IMG/VR virus record: IMGVR_UViG_3300037963_003942 | Coordinates: 1-27,882 of that record | Length of the DNA: 27,882 nt | Source of the DNA: a virus | Reading direction: 5' to 3' (one strand) | In this document: positions 1-6,966 of the stretch, one piece after another | Layout: every line of letters starts with the position of its first letter | How positions within the stretch are numbered: the stretch's first letter is position 1 | Made by a program: the position numbers and the translations under genes | Notes under the pieces: generated by a model | Database searches by the model: none | Told to the model about the DNA's origin: nothing | Seen by the model: only the letters and a program-made list of their open reading frames with translations

Positions 1-1
1 G

Positions 2-73
2 ACAGAGGAACAGGCGGACGCTGAGGCGGTCGCCGAAAGCTACAACGACACACAAGACGAGGGCAACACATGA
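2..73 (+). CDS. C-terminal fragment of an upstream gene, possibly portal protein
   Basis: The frame is open from the window edge to a TGA at 71-73 and encodes 23 residues, very acidic and polar (TEEQADAEAVAESYNDTQDE and onwards). Its stop overlaps the next start as ATGA, so the two are translationally coupled. Position immediately before a scaffold-like gene, with capsid genes beyond, suggests the portal protein, which often ends in such an acidic disordered tail. That assignment is inferred from gene order only. Confidence 0.55.
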   Translation, partial: TEEQADAEAVAESYNDTQDEGNT

Positions 74-696
74 GCGATGGCGACGAGTTCGACAAGTTTA
101 AGGAGCGACTGGACCGGCAGGATCGGAAGTACCGGGAACAGCTAGACGCGAAGGACAAGGAGATCGCTCTCCTCGAGGGTCGCGTCAAAGAGCAGGCCGC
201 AAAGGTGGCCGAGTTCGGGACGATGGGCGAGGAGTTGTCATCGTTGCGGGCTAGGGTCCAACGGTCGGACCGGATCGAGGTGATGCGAAAGCATGGGATC
301 CCGTCGGACGCTCTCGACGACATCGCGGCGATCTATCAATCGCGGATGACCTCGGTTCCAGAGGAGGACCGTCAGGACTGGGACACGTTTCTCGGGGAGG
401 AGGGGCTCGCTCGCGGGATCGTGCTTCTGTCTCACTACTTTAACGGCGCCTCAGTGTCCTCCGAGGCGTCGGGCGCGGCTCCTGCGTCTCCGTCCGTCTC
501 GCGGTCTGTTGTCGCCCCGGGACTTCCCAACGGGAACGCGGGGGTCGCGCCGTTAGCCCCCAAGTCGGAGCGGATGAACCCCTCCGAGTTGCAGCGGTTT
601 ACGCGGTCGGCCGAGTTTCGGCGGATGTCGAAGGAGCAACGGAGCGCCCTCCTGAGCCAGTACGGGAGCAAGTGGGCAGCGCCTAGCGACGGGTGA
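70..696 (+). CDS. Scaffold-like coiled-coil head protein
   Basis: This 208-residue protein starts with a highly charged heptad-patterned region (about residues 5-68, rich in K, E, D, R and L) that should form a long coiled coil. A globular or helical middle follows (about 75-125), then a Ser/Ala/Pro/Gly-rich linker (130-165) and a short basic C-terminal helix (about 170-208, with SELQRFTRSAEFRRMSKEQR). Long helices with a basic C-terminal helix-turn-helix are typical of capsid scaffolding proteins, whose C-terminus binds the inner face of the coat protein. It lies between a probable portal end and the major capsid gene, as expected for a scaffold. It is followed by a strong terminator. No protease motif was seen. 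A minor head protein is the alternative. Confidence 0.6.
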   Translation: MSDGDEFDKFKERLDRQDRKYREQLDAKDKEIALLEGRVKEQAAKVAEFGTMGEELSSLRARVQRSDRIEVMRKHGIPSDALDDIAAIYQSRMTSVPEEDRQDWDTFLGEEGLARGIVLLSHYFNGASVSSEASGAAPASPSVSRSVVAPGLPNGNAGVAPLAPKSERMNPSELQRFTRSAEFRRMSKEQRSALLSQYGSKWAAPSDG

Positions 697-714
697 TCGT
701 GCAGAAAGTTGGGA

Positions 715-751
715 CAGCGGATCGGCTCTGGTGGCTGATCCGCTGTTTTTC
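715..751 (+). terminator. Rho-independent terminator after the scaffold gene
   Basis: AGCGGATC (715-722) pairs perfectly with GATCCGCT (737-744), and a T-run follows directly at 745. The same element recurs at 2073 and 2971, and in weaker form at 21124, each time just upstream of a promoter-operator. Confidence 0.85.
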
Positions 752-774
752 TTTGGTTTTTCTTTACCGTATTT

Positions 775-804
775 GATGCACGGCGGGCAACACCTAGTTA
801 TTAC
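775..804 (+). promoter_or_regulatory. Operator 1 with overlapping promoter
   Basis: The 17-bp imperfect palindrome GATGCACGGCGGGCAAC (775-791) matches the window-wide family GTTGC-N7-GCAAC. ATGCAC (776-781) could act as -35, and TATTAC (799-804) as -10 with a 17-bp spacer. The first accessory gene starts 26 bp further on behind a GGAGG site. Promoter activity is inferred. Confidence 0.6.
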
Positions 805-829
805 ACCAGTGTCAACAACGGAGGACAAC

Positions 830-1186
830 ATGGAAGCGACAGCAACAACAACACGAAACATCGGGATGGACGGAGTCGGTATGCCTTATTTTTACGAGGC
901 CGAGATGGTAGAGATTCGTAGCGACGAAGATCCTCTTTACGTCGCGTATCTTCCGACAGTCGTTATCGCGATTGTAGTAGACGGCGCGACTTATACTCTT
1001 AAGGGTTTTGCAGCGGTCGATCATGATCAGCGAGAGGCGCACGCTCAAGCTCACGAGATGGTCGCTAAGGTTCTTCGTCGAGGCGTCGTTAATCTTCAGC
1101 ATTGGGCTCGCGAAGCCACTTACGAGGAGCGAGCTATCGACGGTACAGAGGAAGCGGAAGCGATGGACGAGGCGCGGGGGTGGTAA
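830..1186 (+). CDS. Small accessory protein, paralogue of the gene at 1693
   Basis: The protein has 118 residues and is of unknown function. The ATG at 830 is chosen because it follows the standard GGAGGACAAC site; the in-frame upstream codons run through the terminator and operator. After a Thr/Ala-rich start (EATATTTRN) comes a compact alpha/beta sequence with GVGMPYFYEAEM, YTLKGFAAVDHDQ and GVVNLQHW. It aligns over most of its length with the protein at 1693-2064 (GVGIPYPHEGDM, YTLGGFAVRDRDE, GVIDLQHW), so the two are tandem-duplicated relatives. Codons are visibly more T-rich than in the structural genes (for example GTAGAGATTCGTAGC). There is no signal peptide or membrane segment. Confidence 0.8.
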   Translation: MEATATTTRNIGMDGVGMPYFYEAEMVEIRSDEDPLYVAYLPTVVIAIVVDGATYTLKGFAAVDHDQREAHAQAHEMVAKVLRRGVVNLQHWAREATYEERAIDGTEEAEAMDEARGW

Positions 1187-1206
1187 TCACCCCGCCCTCT
1201 CGGGTC

Positions 1207-1225
1207 TGGGGATGATGCCTCCCCA
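1207..1225 (+). promoter_or_regulatory. Intergenic hairpin
   Basis: TGGGGA (1207-1212) and TCCCCA (1220-1225) form a 6-bp stem with a 7-nt loop, without a T-run. It occupies the place where other gene pairs of this region carry the GGCCCC/GGGGCC tetraloop hairpin, so it may be a sequence-unrelated equivalent. Confidence 0.4.
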
Positions 1226-1270
1226 CTGATGATGGCCACGGCAGGCCGAAACCCACAGACAGAGGACAAC

Positions 1271-1648
1271 ATGACAACGACAGCAACTTTCAAGACAGTG
1301 CCACACGTCAACCGATACGGATACGTCCCGCAGCGCGAGATCGGTCAGGGCGTGTCTAAGGTTCAAGTTACAGAAACGGACGACGGTTATCACTTGTGGG
1401 CATGGGATCGACTCGTGTTTAGCGGTCCCTGTCATCGTTTTGTTCACCCGCACGCTTTTGCTTCTCACGACGCGGCGCTTCAGTTTCGAGATAAGGTCAA
1501 CGATCACGGCGAGATCGATTCTTCTCTTTGGGTCCGTCAGGTTCACGTCGCGTCCTTCGAGATGGCCGAGCGTTCTCGTAAGGCGCGCGACGAGTGGCAC
1601 AACGACGCCGAAGAGATTCGCGGCGAAGCAGAGATAAACGCTTATTGA
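1271..1648 (+). CDS. Small accessory protein of unknown function
   Basis: This 125-residue protein starts at 1271 behind GAGGACAAC; the earlier in-frame ATG at 1229 has no such site. The N-terminus is Thr-rich (MTTTATFKTV). The body contains aromatic and His residues (GYHLWAWDRLVFSGPCHRFVHPHAF) and ends in a charged helix with MAERSRKARDEWHNDAEEI. I do not recognise a family. It is the second gene of the first accessory operon, between the two paralogues at 830 and 1693. Codon use is T-rich compared with the structural genes. Confidence 0.75.
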   Translation: MTTTATFKTVPHVNRYGYVPQREIGQGVSKVQVTETDDGYHLWAWDRLVFSGPCHRFVHPHAFASHDAALQFRDKVNDHGEIDSSLWVRQVHVASFEMAERSRKARDEWHNDAEEIRGEAEINAY

Positions 1649-1654
1649 TTCAAA

Positions 1655-1692
1655 CCGGCCCCGCAAGGGGCCACAGCGCCCGGGAGGACAAC
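1655..1692 (+). repeat. Hairpin-SD cassette, GCAA loop
   Basis: GGCCCC-GCAA-GGGGCC (1657-1672) is a perfect 6-bp stem closed by a GNRA-class tetraloop. CACAGCG follows, then CCCGGGAGGACAAC directly before the ATG at 1693. The same arrangement precedes the genes at 2388, 2648, 3488, 21890, 24101, 24474 and 24743. Confidence 0.85.
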
Positions 1693-2064
1693 ATGACAAC
1701 AGCGGCAGCAACAACAGGGGCAACGGTTCGGAGGATAGCGACACAGGGCGTCGGCATCCCCTACCCTCACGAGGGAGATATGAGCGTGATCCGCGTTCAT
1801 ACGGAGGACGGCGAGGATCAGTTTTACACCCCTTGGATCCGCATCTCGATCGACGTGGACGATCAGCGCTACACCTTGGGTGGGTTCGCGGTCCGTGACC
1901 GGGACGAGTGCAAGTCATACGCGAAGGCGAGCAGACTCATCGCGAAGATCCTCGATCGCGGCGTGATCGATCTTCAGCACTGGGATCGTTACATCTCGTA
2001 TCAGGAGTCATGCGAGAACGGCGACCTCGCAGCGTGGGAGATGGCGCAGGAGGACGCATGGTGA
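1693..2064 (+). CDS. Small accessory protein, paralogue of the gene at 830
   Basis: The protein has 123 residues and starts behind the hairpin-SD cassette. A Thr/Ala-rich leader (MTTAAATTGATVRR) precedes a conserved core shared with 830-1186: GVGIPYPHEGDM, then predicted strands around WIRISIDVDDQRYTLGGFAV, a helix, and GVIDLQHWDRYISYQE. It ends in an acidic, Trp-containing tail (AAWEMAQEDAW). The function is unknown. The shared core and matching length indicate a duplication with divergence. It is the last gene before a terminator. Confidence 0.8.
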   Translation: MTTAAATTGATVRRIATQGVGIPYPHEGDMSVIRVHTEDGEDQFYTPWIRISIDVDDQRYTLGGFAVRDRDECKSYAKASRLIAKILDRGVIDLQHWDRYISYQESCENGDLAAWEMAQEDAW

Positions 2065-2072
2065 TCGCATTG

Positions 2073-2105
2073 CGGATCGGCTGTGGTGGCCGGTCCGTTG
2101 TTTTT
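2073..2105 (+). terminator. Rho-independent terminator
   Basis: CGGATCGGC (2073-2081) pairs with GCCGGTCCG (2089-2097; one G-T pair), followed by a T-rich run from about 2098. It is homologous to the terminators at 715 and 2971, with a compensated stem. Confidence 0.8.
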
Positions 2106-2118
2106 CTTTGGTGTATGT

Positions 2119-2149
2119 GTTGCACGTTAGACAACAAGTAGGATAAGAC
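2119..2149 (+). promoter_or_regulatory. Operator 2 with overlapping promoter
   Basis: GTTGCACGTTAGACAAC (2119-2135) is one mismatch from a perfect GTTGC-N7-GCAAC palindrome. TTGCAC (2120-2125) is a plausible -35, with an AT-rich -10-like TAAGAC at 2144-2149 or ATAAGA one base earlier. The next gene starts at 2175 with ACGGAGGACAACATG. Confidence 0.65.
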
Positions 2150-2174
2150 ACCAACGTCAGCAACGGAGGACAAC

Positions 2175-2342
2175 ATGAAACAAGGCAAAGCAAAACTGTT
2201 CAACGGACGCAAGGACATCGACGGGTGCTTCCACCGAGGCAAGTCAGGCCGGAAGGCTCGGCAGGCGAAAGCGCACAAGCGAGCGATCGAGCGTCAACTC
2301 CGACAGGCTTCTAAGGCGATGTGTCGAGCGGCGTATCGTTAA
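2175..2342 (+). CDS. Small very basic protein (55 aa)
   Basis: The frame begins behind ACGGAGGACAAC and encodes 55 residues, MKQGKAKLFNGRKDIDGCFH onwards. Roughly a third are Lys or Arg, with a helical C-terminal half (RKARQAKAHKRAIERQLRQA). There is no Thr-rich leader. Charge and size suggest nucleic-acid binding, but no family is recognised. It is the first gene of the second accessory operon, and its stop at 2340-2342 is followed within 10 bp by a hairpin-SD cassette. Confidence 0.7.
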   Translation: MKQGKAKLFNGRKDIDGCFHRGKSGRKARQAKAHKRAIERQLRQASKAMCRAAYR

Positions 2343-2349
2343 CCACTCA

Positions 2350-2387
2350 CCGGCCCCGAAAGGGGCCACAGCGTCCGGGAGGACACA
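2350..2387 (+). repeat. Hairpin-SD cassette, GAAA loop
   Basis: GGCCCC-GAAA-GGGGCC (2352-2367), another GNRA loop, then CACAGCGTCCGGGAGGACAC and the ATG at 2388. GTCC-GGGA-GGAC within it can form a second 4-bp mini-hairpin holding the ribosome site. Confidence 0.85.
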
Positions 2388-2609
<222 letters not shown>

Positions 2610-2616
2610 CCACTCA

Positions 2617-2647
2617 CCGGCCCCAAAAGGGGCCACAGGAGGACAGC
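2617..2647 (+). repeat. Hairpin-SD cassette, AAAA loop
   Basis: GGCCCC-AAAA-GGGGCC (2619-2634) followed by a shortened linker CACAGGAGGACAGC and the ATG at 2648. The GTCC part of the longer cassette is absent. Confidence 0.8.
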
Positions 2648-2953
2648 ATGGCAGGAACAAACCACATATGGCCCGAACCCCTACAGTCTGAGATCCCCGA
2701 TGGGAAGTCCGGGCGGTGGGCCTACTACATCCACTACGAGACATGGGTCGCCACCGCTCACTTCGACACAGACGAGGATTGCGTCAGGTGGTGCGAGGCG
2801 GACGTCCAGTGGGCCGGAGGCGGGCGCGTGCTGTTCGCCTCTACATGGCGAAACCACGTCCGAGACGGCGCCGGAGGGGTCAGCGGTGGCCGAGACGCTC
2901 GGCGCGTCTGGGTAGATCGGGGCAAGCTGGATCGGTTCCTCGACCGCGAATGA
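2648..2953 (+). CDS. Small accessory protein of unknown function
   Basis: This 101-residue protein starts behind the cassette ribosome site; longer in-frame extension upstream would run through the previous gene. It is rich in Trp and acidic residues: GRWAYYIHYETWVATAHF, then DEDCVRWCEADVQWAGGGRVLFA, then a positively charged end (RRVWVDRGKLDRFLDRE). The order of predicted strands and helices would fit a small alpha/beta sandwich. I recognise no family. It is the last gene before the terminator at 2971. Confidence 0.75.
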   Translation: MAGTNHIWPEPLQSEIPDGKSGRWAYYIHYETWVATAHFDTDEDCVRWCEADVQWAGGGRVLFASTWRNHVRDGAGGVSGGRDARRVWVDRGKLDRFLDRE

Positions 2954-2970
2954 TCGCAAAAAGATCGCGC

Positions 2971-3010
2971 AGCGGATCGGCTCTGGTGGCTAATCCGCTG
3001 TTTTTCTTTT
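2971..3010 (+). terminator. Rho-independent terminator
   Basis: AGCGGAT-CGG-CTCTGGTGGC-TA-ATCCGCT: AGCGGAT (2971-2977) pairs with ATCCGCT (2993-2999), and a T-rich run follows. It is nearly identical in sequence to the terminator at 715. Confidence 0.85.
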
Positions 3011-3029
3011 GGTTTTCTTTGCCGTATAT

Positions 3030-3060
3030 GTTGCACGCTAGGCAACAAACGGACTATAGT
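3030..3060 (+). promoter_or_regulatory. Operator 3 with clear promoter
   Basis: GTTGCACGCTAGGCAAC (3030-3046) is a perfect GTTGC-N7-GCAAC palindrome. TTGCAC (3031-3036) and TATAGT (3055-3060) are separated by 18 bp, the best -35/-10 pair of the family. The palindrome covers the -35 and most of the spacer, the place where a bound repressor would block RNA polymerase. Confidence 0.75.
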
Positions 3061-3101
3061 CAAAACGTAACCAACAACAACACACCCACACGGGAGACAA
3101 C

Positions 3102-3440
3102 ATGACAACGACAACAACAACAACAACGACGACAGAAGCACCGATGACAGCCCTCGAGGAGACTCGTCGACTAATCGACATGCCTCGGCTCTGGGATCTC
3201 AAGACCAACATCCAAAGATACACGGATGCAGAAATGGCAGACGACGGTCCAATCAACGTTAATCTTTGGCTGAACGCTCCCGGCGAGGGGCCGCGAGTTA
3301 CAATCAAACTCTACAACGACTACGCCCACAACACCGAGCGCGAGGCGCAGGTTATGGCGGCTATGGTCAAGATGGGCGCGGAGACAGGTCACGCTCCATA
3401 TTGGCACGACGCGACTACTATCGCTTTCATGGACATCTAA
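3102..3440 (+). CDS. Small accessory protein with polythreonine start
   Basis: The protein has 112 residues. M1 is followed by ten threonines encoded by ACA/ACG repeats (3105-3134), then EAPMTALEETRRLIDMPRLW. The body has INVNLWLNAPGEGPRVTIKLYNDY and a C-terminal region with AAMVKMGAETGHAPYWHDAT. No family is recognised. The upstream leader (3062-3101) lacks G almost entirely and is A/C-rich, continuing the unstructured character into the gene. An internal Met at about residue 15 could be a second start but lacks a ribosome site. Confidence 0.75.
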   Translation: MTTTTTTTTTTEAPMTALEETRRLIDMPRLWDLKTNIQRYTDAEMADDGPINVNLWLNAPGEGPRVTIKLYNDYAHNTEREAQVMAAMVKMGAETGHAPYWHDATTIAFMDI

Positions 3441-3449
3441 GACAACAAC

Positions 3450-3487
3450 CCGGCCCCGCAAGGGGCCACAGCGTCCGGGAGGACAAC
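3450..3487 (+). repeat. Hairpin-SD cassette, GCAA loop
   Basis: GGCCCC-GCAA-GGGGCC (3452-3467), then CACAGCGTCCGGGAGGACAAC and the ATG at 3488. The preceding TAAGACAACAACC is also shared with the cassettes at 21853 and 24063. Confidence 0.85.
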
Positions 3488-3787
3488 ATGACAACGAAGC
3501 AACAAAGACAACAAGCCGTTTTCCTTCTAACTCAAGCCATCGAGCACATGACGCGGGAGCCGGTCGAGACTGCCAGCCTTATTCATGCGCGGCTAGCTCT
3601 CGGAGATGCGGCTCGACCCCGCACGACATCCGTGCAGCCCACCATCGATGCCATGAACGAGATCATGATCGACCACATCCTGCCCGCGCTGTCGGAGGCA
3701 GCAGGCCACACCGTGATCGATGACCCGTCTCCGTTCATGTTTAAGATGGGAGGCGACACGATCGGCGATCTAGAACGCGGCGTATGA
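3488..3787 (+). CDS. Small helical accessory protein
   Basis: This 99-residue protein starts behind the cassette. It is Gln-rich at the N-terminus (MTTKQQRQQAVFLLTQAIEH), mostly helical by pattern, and ends MFKMGGDTIGDLERGV. There are no Cys, membrane segments or recognisable motifs. It is the last gene of the island before the capsid leader region. The function is unknown. Confidence 0.7.
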   Translation: MTTKQQRQQAVFLLTQAIEHMTREPVETASLIHARLALGDAARPRTTSVQPTIDAMNEIMIDHILPALSEAAGHTVIDDPSPFMFKMGGDTIGDLERGV

Positions 3788-3960
3788 TCGCAACTACCTC
3801 AGCTAAGACAACAACCGGCCCCGCAGGGGGCCACATCATCGGCCGACGTTGCACGTCCTCGCCCTAGTGGGTTAGGGCGTGGTTGTCGTTACGGGTCACG
3901 CCCCGGTCAAGTGCGGATTGCACGACAGATCCACACATTGACCAGTAAGGAGGCCCACAC
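3788..3960 (+). promoter_or_regulatory. Capsid gene leader with two hairpins
   Basis: This gene-free stretch holds GGCCCC-GCAG-GGGGCC (3817-3832), a cassette hairpin lacking its ribosome site. A second perfect 7-bp stem CGCCCTA/TAGGGCG (3860-3866 and 3873-3879) has loop GTGGGT. A half operator GTTGCACG sits at 3848-3855 and TTGCACGACAG at 3919-3929. The leader ends in TAAGGAGG, the strongest ribosome site in the window. I see no convincing -35/-10 pair, so whether the capsid gene has its own promoter is open. Confidence 0.5.
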
Positions 3961-4908
3961 ATGGCCACTATCTCATCGCCGTTTATCAATAACGACATCG
4001 AAGCTCAGGTAGGTTTTGCCTACACATTCGCTGAGCAAGCTATTCTAGACCGGCTAGCGGACCGCTTGAACGTGCTACCCATCGTTCAGTTGGTCGGAGA
4101 CGCAGCAGGCACAGGCTCAGACACCATCCGCGTCAGTAACATTGGGGGCTTGGGCTACAACGCAAGCATGAGCGCGCTAGGATCGGAGACTGCCACGATC
4201 ACCGCCAGCACTATGGATCTGGGCTTCAGTACCTGTAGCATCGCAGATTATGGCCTCGCCTACGAAGAGAGCTACAAGGCGGCGATCCTCGCTCGCGAGC
4301 CTCAAGTCCTGATCGACTCGATCGTTGAGACTATCCCCGATGCATGGCTGAAGCAGATGCGCACCCTCGTTGCAACCGAGATCGCGGCGTTCTCGTCCAG
4401 CGTTGGATCGGCTTCGCTCACCCTGAGCGTTGACGACTACCTCGACCTGATCGCAGTGTACCGCGAGGCCCTCGGCTCTCGTCTTCCGGCTGTCATGCTG
4501 CACCCTGTGCAGTTGTCTCAGTTGGTCGAGTCCTTCCGAAGCGAACCAGCGTTCCAAGCCAACATGACAGACTTCGCAAGCGTGCAAGCGTTCAACGAGT
4601 CCCAGACGGTCACCAACGCTTTCGGCCTCGGCGCGGACATCCACATCTCGGACAGTGTGACGACAAGCGGCGGCGGCTACAACGGCGGCGCGTTTACCCC
4701 GGGCGGCATCGGCTACGCAGTAGCGAGCACCGGCAATCTTCGGACCGCCAACCCGGCGACGAGCATCCTCGTCCCCGAGTTTGGACTGGTCATCGAGGAC
4801 CTGCAGTCAAATACGGGTACTCGTCGCGTAGACGCTCGGGCATTTTTCGGCGTTGCAGCGGGCTCATCGGACGTCTACACGTTCCGTAAGGTCGTATCGA
4901 CTACATAG
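3961..4908 (+). CDS. Major capsid protein
   Basis: This 315-residue protein is the probable HK97-fold coat subunit. It starts NNDIEAQVGFAYTFAEQAIL, followed by strand-rich segments (TIRVSNIGGLGYNASMSALG) and a long helical stretch (about 105-145, including ILAREPQVLIDSIVETIPDA) like the spine helix. It ends with beta-rich repeats (LVPEFGLVIEDLQSNTGTRR, then YTFRKV). Length, absence of enzymatic motifs, the strong TAAGGAGG site and the position downstream of a scaffold-like gene and upstream of connector genes support the call. No N-terminal cleaved delta domain is apparent, consistent with a separate scaffold. Exact family membership was not tested. Confidence 0.8.
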   Translation: MATISSPFINNDIEAQVGFAYTFAEQAILDRLADRLNVLPIVQLVGDAAGTGSDTIRVSNIGGLGYNASMSALGSETATITASTMDLGFSTCSIADYGLAYEESYKAAILAREPQVLIDSIVETIPDAWLKQMRTLVATEIAAFSSSVGSASLTLSVDDYLDLIAVYREALGSRLPAVMLHPVQLSQLVESFRSEPAFQANMTDFASVQAFNESQTVTNAFGLGADIHISDSVTTSGGGYNGGAFTPGGIGYAVASTGNLRTANPATSILVPEFGLVIEDLQSNTGTRRVDARAFFGVAAGSSDVYTFRKVVSTT

Positions 4909-4932
4909 ACAACCTGAGAGGAGGAGACACAC

Positions 4933-5691
4933 ATGGCAGTACCCCGAAAGACCAAATCCAAGAAGGCCGAGTCGGCTGTCCTCACGGGCGCCGTCTCGAC
5001 TGGTAAACCCAAGGCCGAGACAAACCTCGGTCATCTGCTCAAGACCCCGGTCGCGGCAGCGTCCACCCGGACGCCAGTCTGTGACCCGTCCGAGCGGTTC
5101 TTTCTCCGGCATTGGCCGAGGGAGTGGGAATGCGAAGAGGTCGACGGCTCTCCTGTGTGGCTCCCCATCTTAGGCCCCCACCTACTCAAACCGGGCACGA
5201 CAAACATCAGAACACTAGCGAAACATGAGGCCCACCGGCCCCATCTCGCCTACGAGTTTTCGGTGATGTCGGCTCGGCGCGACGGGTGGATCTATATCGA
5301 TCCCGATACGCCCGTCCCCGATGGGTGTCTCCCCGATGGCGTGCCGGAAGGTGGCTACCTTCGATCCCTTGACTGTGTGTCTCGCTCGGGCGTTCCCGGC
5401 GAGAAGTGGGTCGAGGCTTGGGAAGTCCCCGTCCCTACGCTACCGGGTGAGCCCCAGCGGTGGCGATTCGATCGCGCTAGCTACAACCGATGGCGAAAGC
5501 ACCTCGTCGACTCCGAGCAAGTCCCAGCACCGGACCCGGAGTGGCTAACGATGAAGCGCGACACCATCGCGAAACACCTACGAAGAACCAAAGCGAAGCC
5601 ACTCCCCACCGACCTCCGGGCGGAGATGGTCGCCAAGCATCAAGAGCGCCTCGACATGATCGACAGCGCGCCAAGCCCGGAGGCAACATGA
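4933..5691 (+). CDS. Unknown protein of the head module
   Basis: The protein has 252 residues. A basic disordered N-terminus (VPRKTKSKKAES) leads to a Trp/Pro-rich centre with FFLRHWPREWECEEVDGSPV, a short acidic segment DPDTPVPDGCLPDGVPEGGY, and FDRASYNRWRKHLV. A charged helical C-terminus follows (IAKHLRRTKAKPLPTDLRAE). The GAGGAGG site lies 8 bp before the ATG. Its place right behind the coat protein suggests a virion or head-completion role, but no family is recognised. Confidence 0.75.
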   Translation: MAVPRKTKSKKAESAVLTGAVSTGKPKAETNLGHLLKTPVAAASTRTPVCDPSERFFLRHWPREWECEEVDGSPVWLPILGPHLLKPGTTNIRTLAKHEAHRPHLAYEFSVMSARRDGWIYIDPDTPVPDGCLPDGVPEGGYLRSLDCVSRSGVPGEKWVEAWEVPVPTLPGEPQRWRFDRASYNRWRKHLVDSEQVPAPDPEWLTMKRDTIAKHLRRTKAKPLPTDLRAEMVAKHQERLDMIDSAPSPEAT

Positions 5692-5843
5692 GCGACGAGT
5701 CCAGCAAGCGGAAAGCCATCGCGGAGACGGCGAGAGACTTCTCTCGGTCGACTGGTGGGCGCGTCACCTTTGAGCAAGCCAAGCAACGGATCACAGAGGC
5801 GCGGAGACGGGGCGACCGCATCCGAGCCAACAACAACAAATAG
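5688..5843 (+). CDS. Small charged protein (51 aa) in the head module
   Basis: The start overlaps the previous stop (ATGA at 5688-5691), so it is coupled. The 51 residues are helical and basic: MSDESSKRKAIAETARDFSR, then RVTFEQAKQRITEARRRGDR, ending in NNNK. The function is unknown. Tight coupling on both sides (an AGGAGG site for the next gene lies 8 bp past its stop) supports it as real. Confidence 0.7.
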   Translation: MSDESSKRKAIAETARDFSRSTGGRVTFEQAKQRITEARRRGDRIRANNNK

Positions 5844-5851
5844 GAGGCCCC

Positions 5852-6199
5852 ATGGCCTACGGTTCTTCAGCACTTCACGCCCTCGGGTCACCCCTCGCCA
5901 TGCGCGGCGGATACAAGGTGAGCACGAGCAGCACCGATCAAACCCTCACCCTCAAGTCCTCGACGTATCACACGGACACCCCGACGACCTCGGTCGTCTA
6001 CACGCTCCCGGCAGTCTCCAAGACTCACGCGGGGATGTGCTTCGTCATCAAGAACGACGCGGCGGCAAGCCATACGATCCACGTCAAGAACGCCGACGCG
6101 GGCTCGGTGCACGTCATCGACGCGCAGCATCAGGGCCACGTCTACGTCACCGACGCGGGCGCATGGGCTTTGTTTAGCGCTCACGCGGTGACTGCATAA
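5852..6199 (+). CDS. Decoration-like capsid surface protein
   Basis: The protein has 115 residues, Ser/Thr/His-rich and predicted all-beta. TSVVYTLPAVSKTHAGMCFV and IKNDAAASHTIHVKNADAGS, followed by VIDAQHQGHVYVTDAGAWALFSA, match the general pattern of phage virion beta-sandwich proteins (a TLP.. AG..F.I.N.. I.V.. G..V.V...G.W motif), found in decoration or fibre-associated proteins. It follows the coat gene closely. A head-fibre role is the alternative. Confidence 0.55.
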   Translation: MAYGSSALHALGSPLAMRGGYKVSTSSTDQTLTLKSSTYHTDTPTTSVVYTLPAVSKTHAGMCFVIKNDAAASHTIHVKNADAGSVHVIDAQHQGHVYVTDAGAWALFSAHAVTA

Positions 6200-6966
6200 T
6201 GGCAGGCAGTGGGGCGACGGTCTACAACTTCCGGATGGGAGGTCCTGACGTGCTCCAGCGTGAGCACGCCAACGACATCGCGCTCGAGGTGTATAAGGAC
6301 GGGGCGCTCGTTGCTCCGACCTCTGGGACTGTCACCCTCATCGATCCGGGTGGTGTGAAGGTGATCGACGCGGCGGCTGTAACGGTCACCGACTCGATCG
6401 CTACTTACACCATCGGATCGGGCGTCCTCCCGTCGACGGTAGCCATCGGCCGGATCTACGTCCTCCGATGGGCTCTCGTCATCGCGGGCGCGACGTACAC
6501 TGTTCAGCGCGTGTGCAGCGTGGCGCGCTTCCCTATGGTCCTCCCAGTCACAGACAAGGACCTAACGGACGGCGAATATCCCGACCTGATCGATCAACTT
6601 GGAGACTACGGCACCAACGCCCAAGCCTTCCTTGAGTCATCGAAGCGGGACGTGTTGCGGGAGTTGGAGCAGGAGGGGCAATGGCCCGACCTCATCGTCT
6701 CACCGTCGGACCTCTTTGAGCCTATCCGCCAGTTGGCGCTCTCAAAGATCTTCGCCTTCCTGTTCAACACCAACGACAGCGAGCGATCGCAGGTCCTGAT
6801 GGACATGCACCGGGATCGCTATGAGAAGACCCTGCGGACGCTCACCGCCCGCTTTGACAGGGACGACGACGGCCTGCCCGACAGCAACGCCCGCGAGGCA
6901 GTCCACCGGGTGATCCATCCCGGCGGGGCTCCCCGTCGCTACCGTAGGAAGGATCCGCGATGGTAG
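6199..6966 (+). CDS. Head-tail connector-like protein
   Basis: This 255-residue protein starts one base into the previous stop (TAATG). Residues 1-115 look like a beta-sandwich (GTVTLIDPGGVKVIDAAAVTV). Residues 120-225 are helical, with DLTDGEYPDLIDQLGDYG and SDLFEPIRQLALSKIFAFLF, typical of gp6-like head-completion proteins. A DRDDDGLPD segment follows (about 230), a Asp-rich calcium-loop-like motif, then a basic tail. The likely role is the ring below the portal, inferred from position and architecture. Confidence 0.55.
   Translation: MAGSGATVYNFRMGGPDVLQREHANDIALEVYKDGALVAPTSGTVTLIDPGGVKVIDAAAVTVTDSIATYTIGSGVLPSTVAIGRIYVLRWALVIAGATYTVQRVCSVARFPMVLPVTDKDLTDGEYPDLIDQLGDYGTNAQAFLESSKRDVLRELEQEGQWPDLIVSPSDLFEPIRQLALSKIFAFLFNTNDSERSQVLMDMHRDRYEKTLRTLTARFDRDDDGLPDSNAREAVHRVIHPGGAPRRYRRKDPRW

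Noticed and set aside
1187-1918. A 243-codon open frame on the minus strand
   Set aside because: It runs antisense through the genes at 1271 and 1693 that have clear ribosome sites and sequence similarity to one another; the predicted protein is low-complexity Arg/Ser/Cys-rich, as expected of a GC-rich shadow frame.
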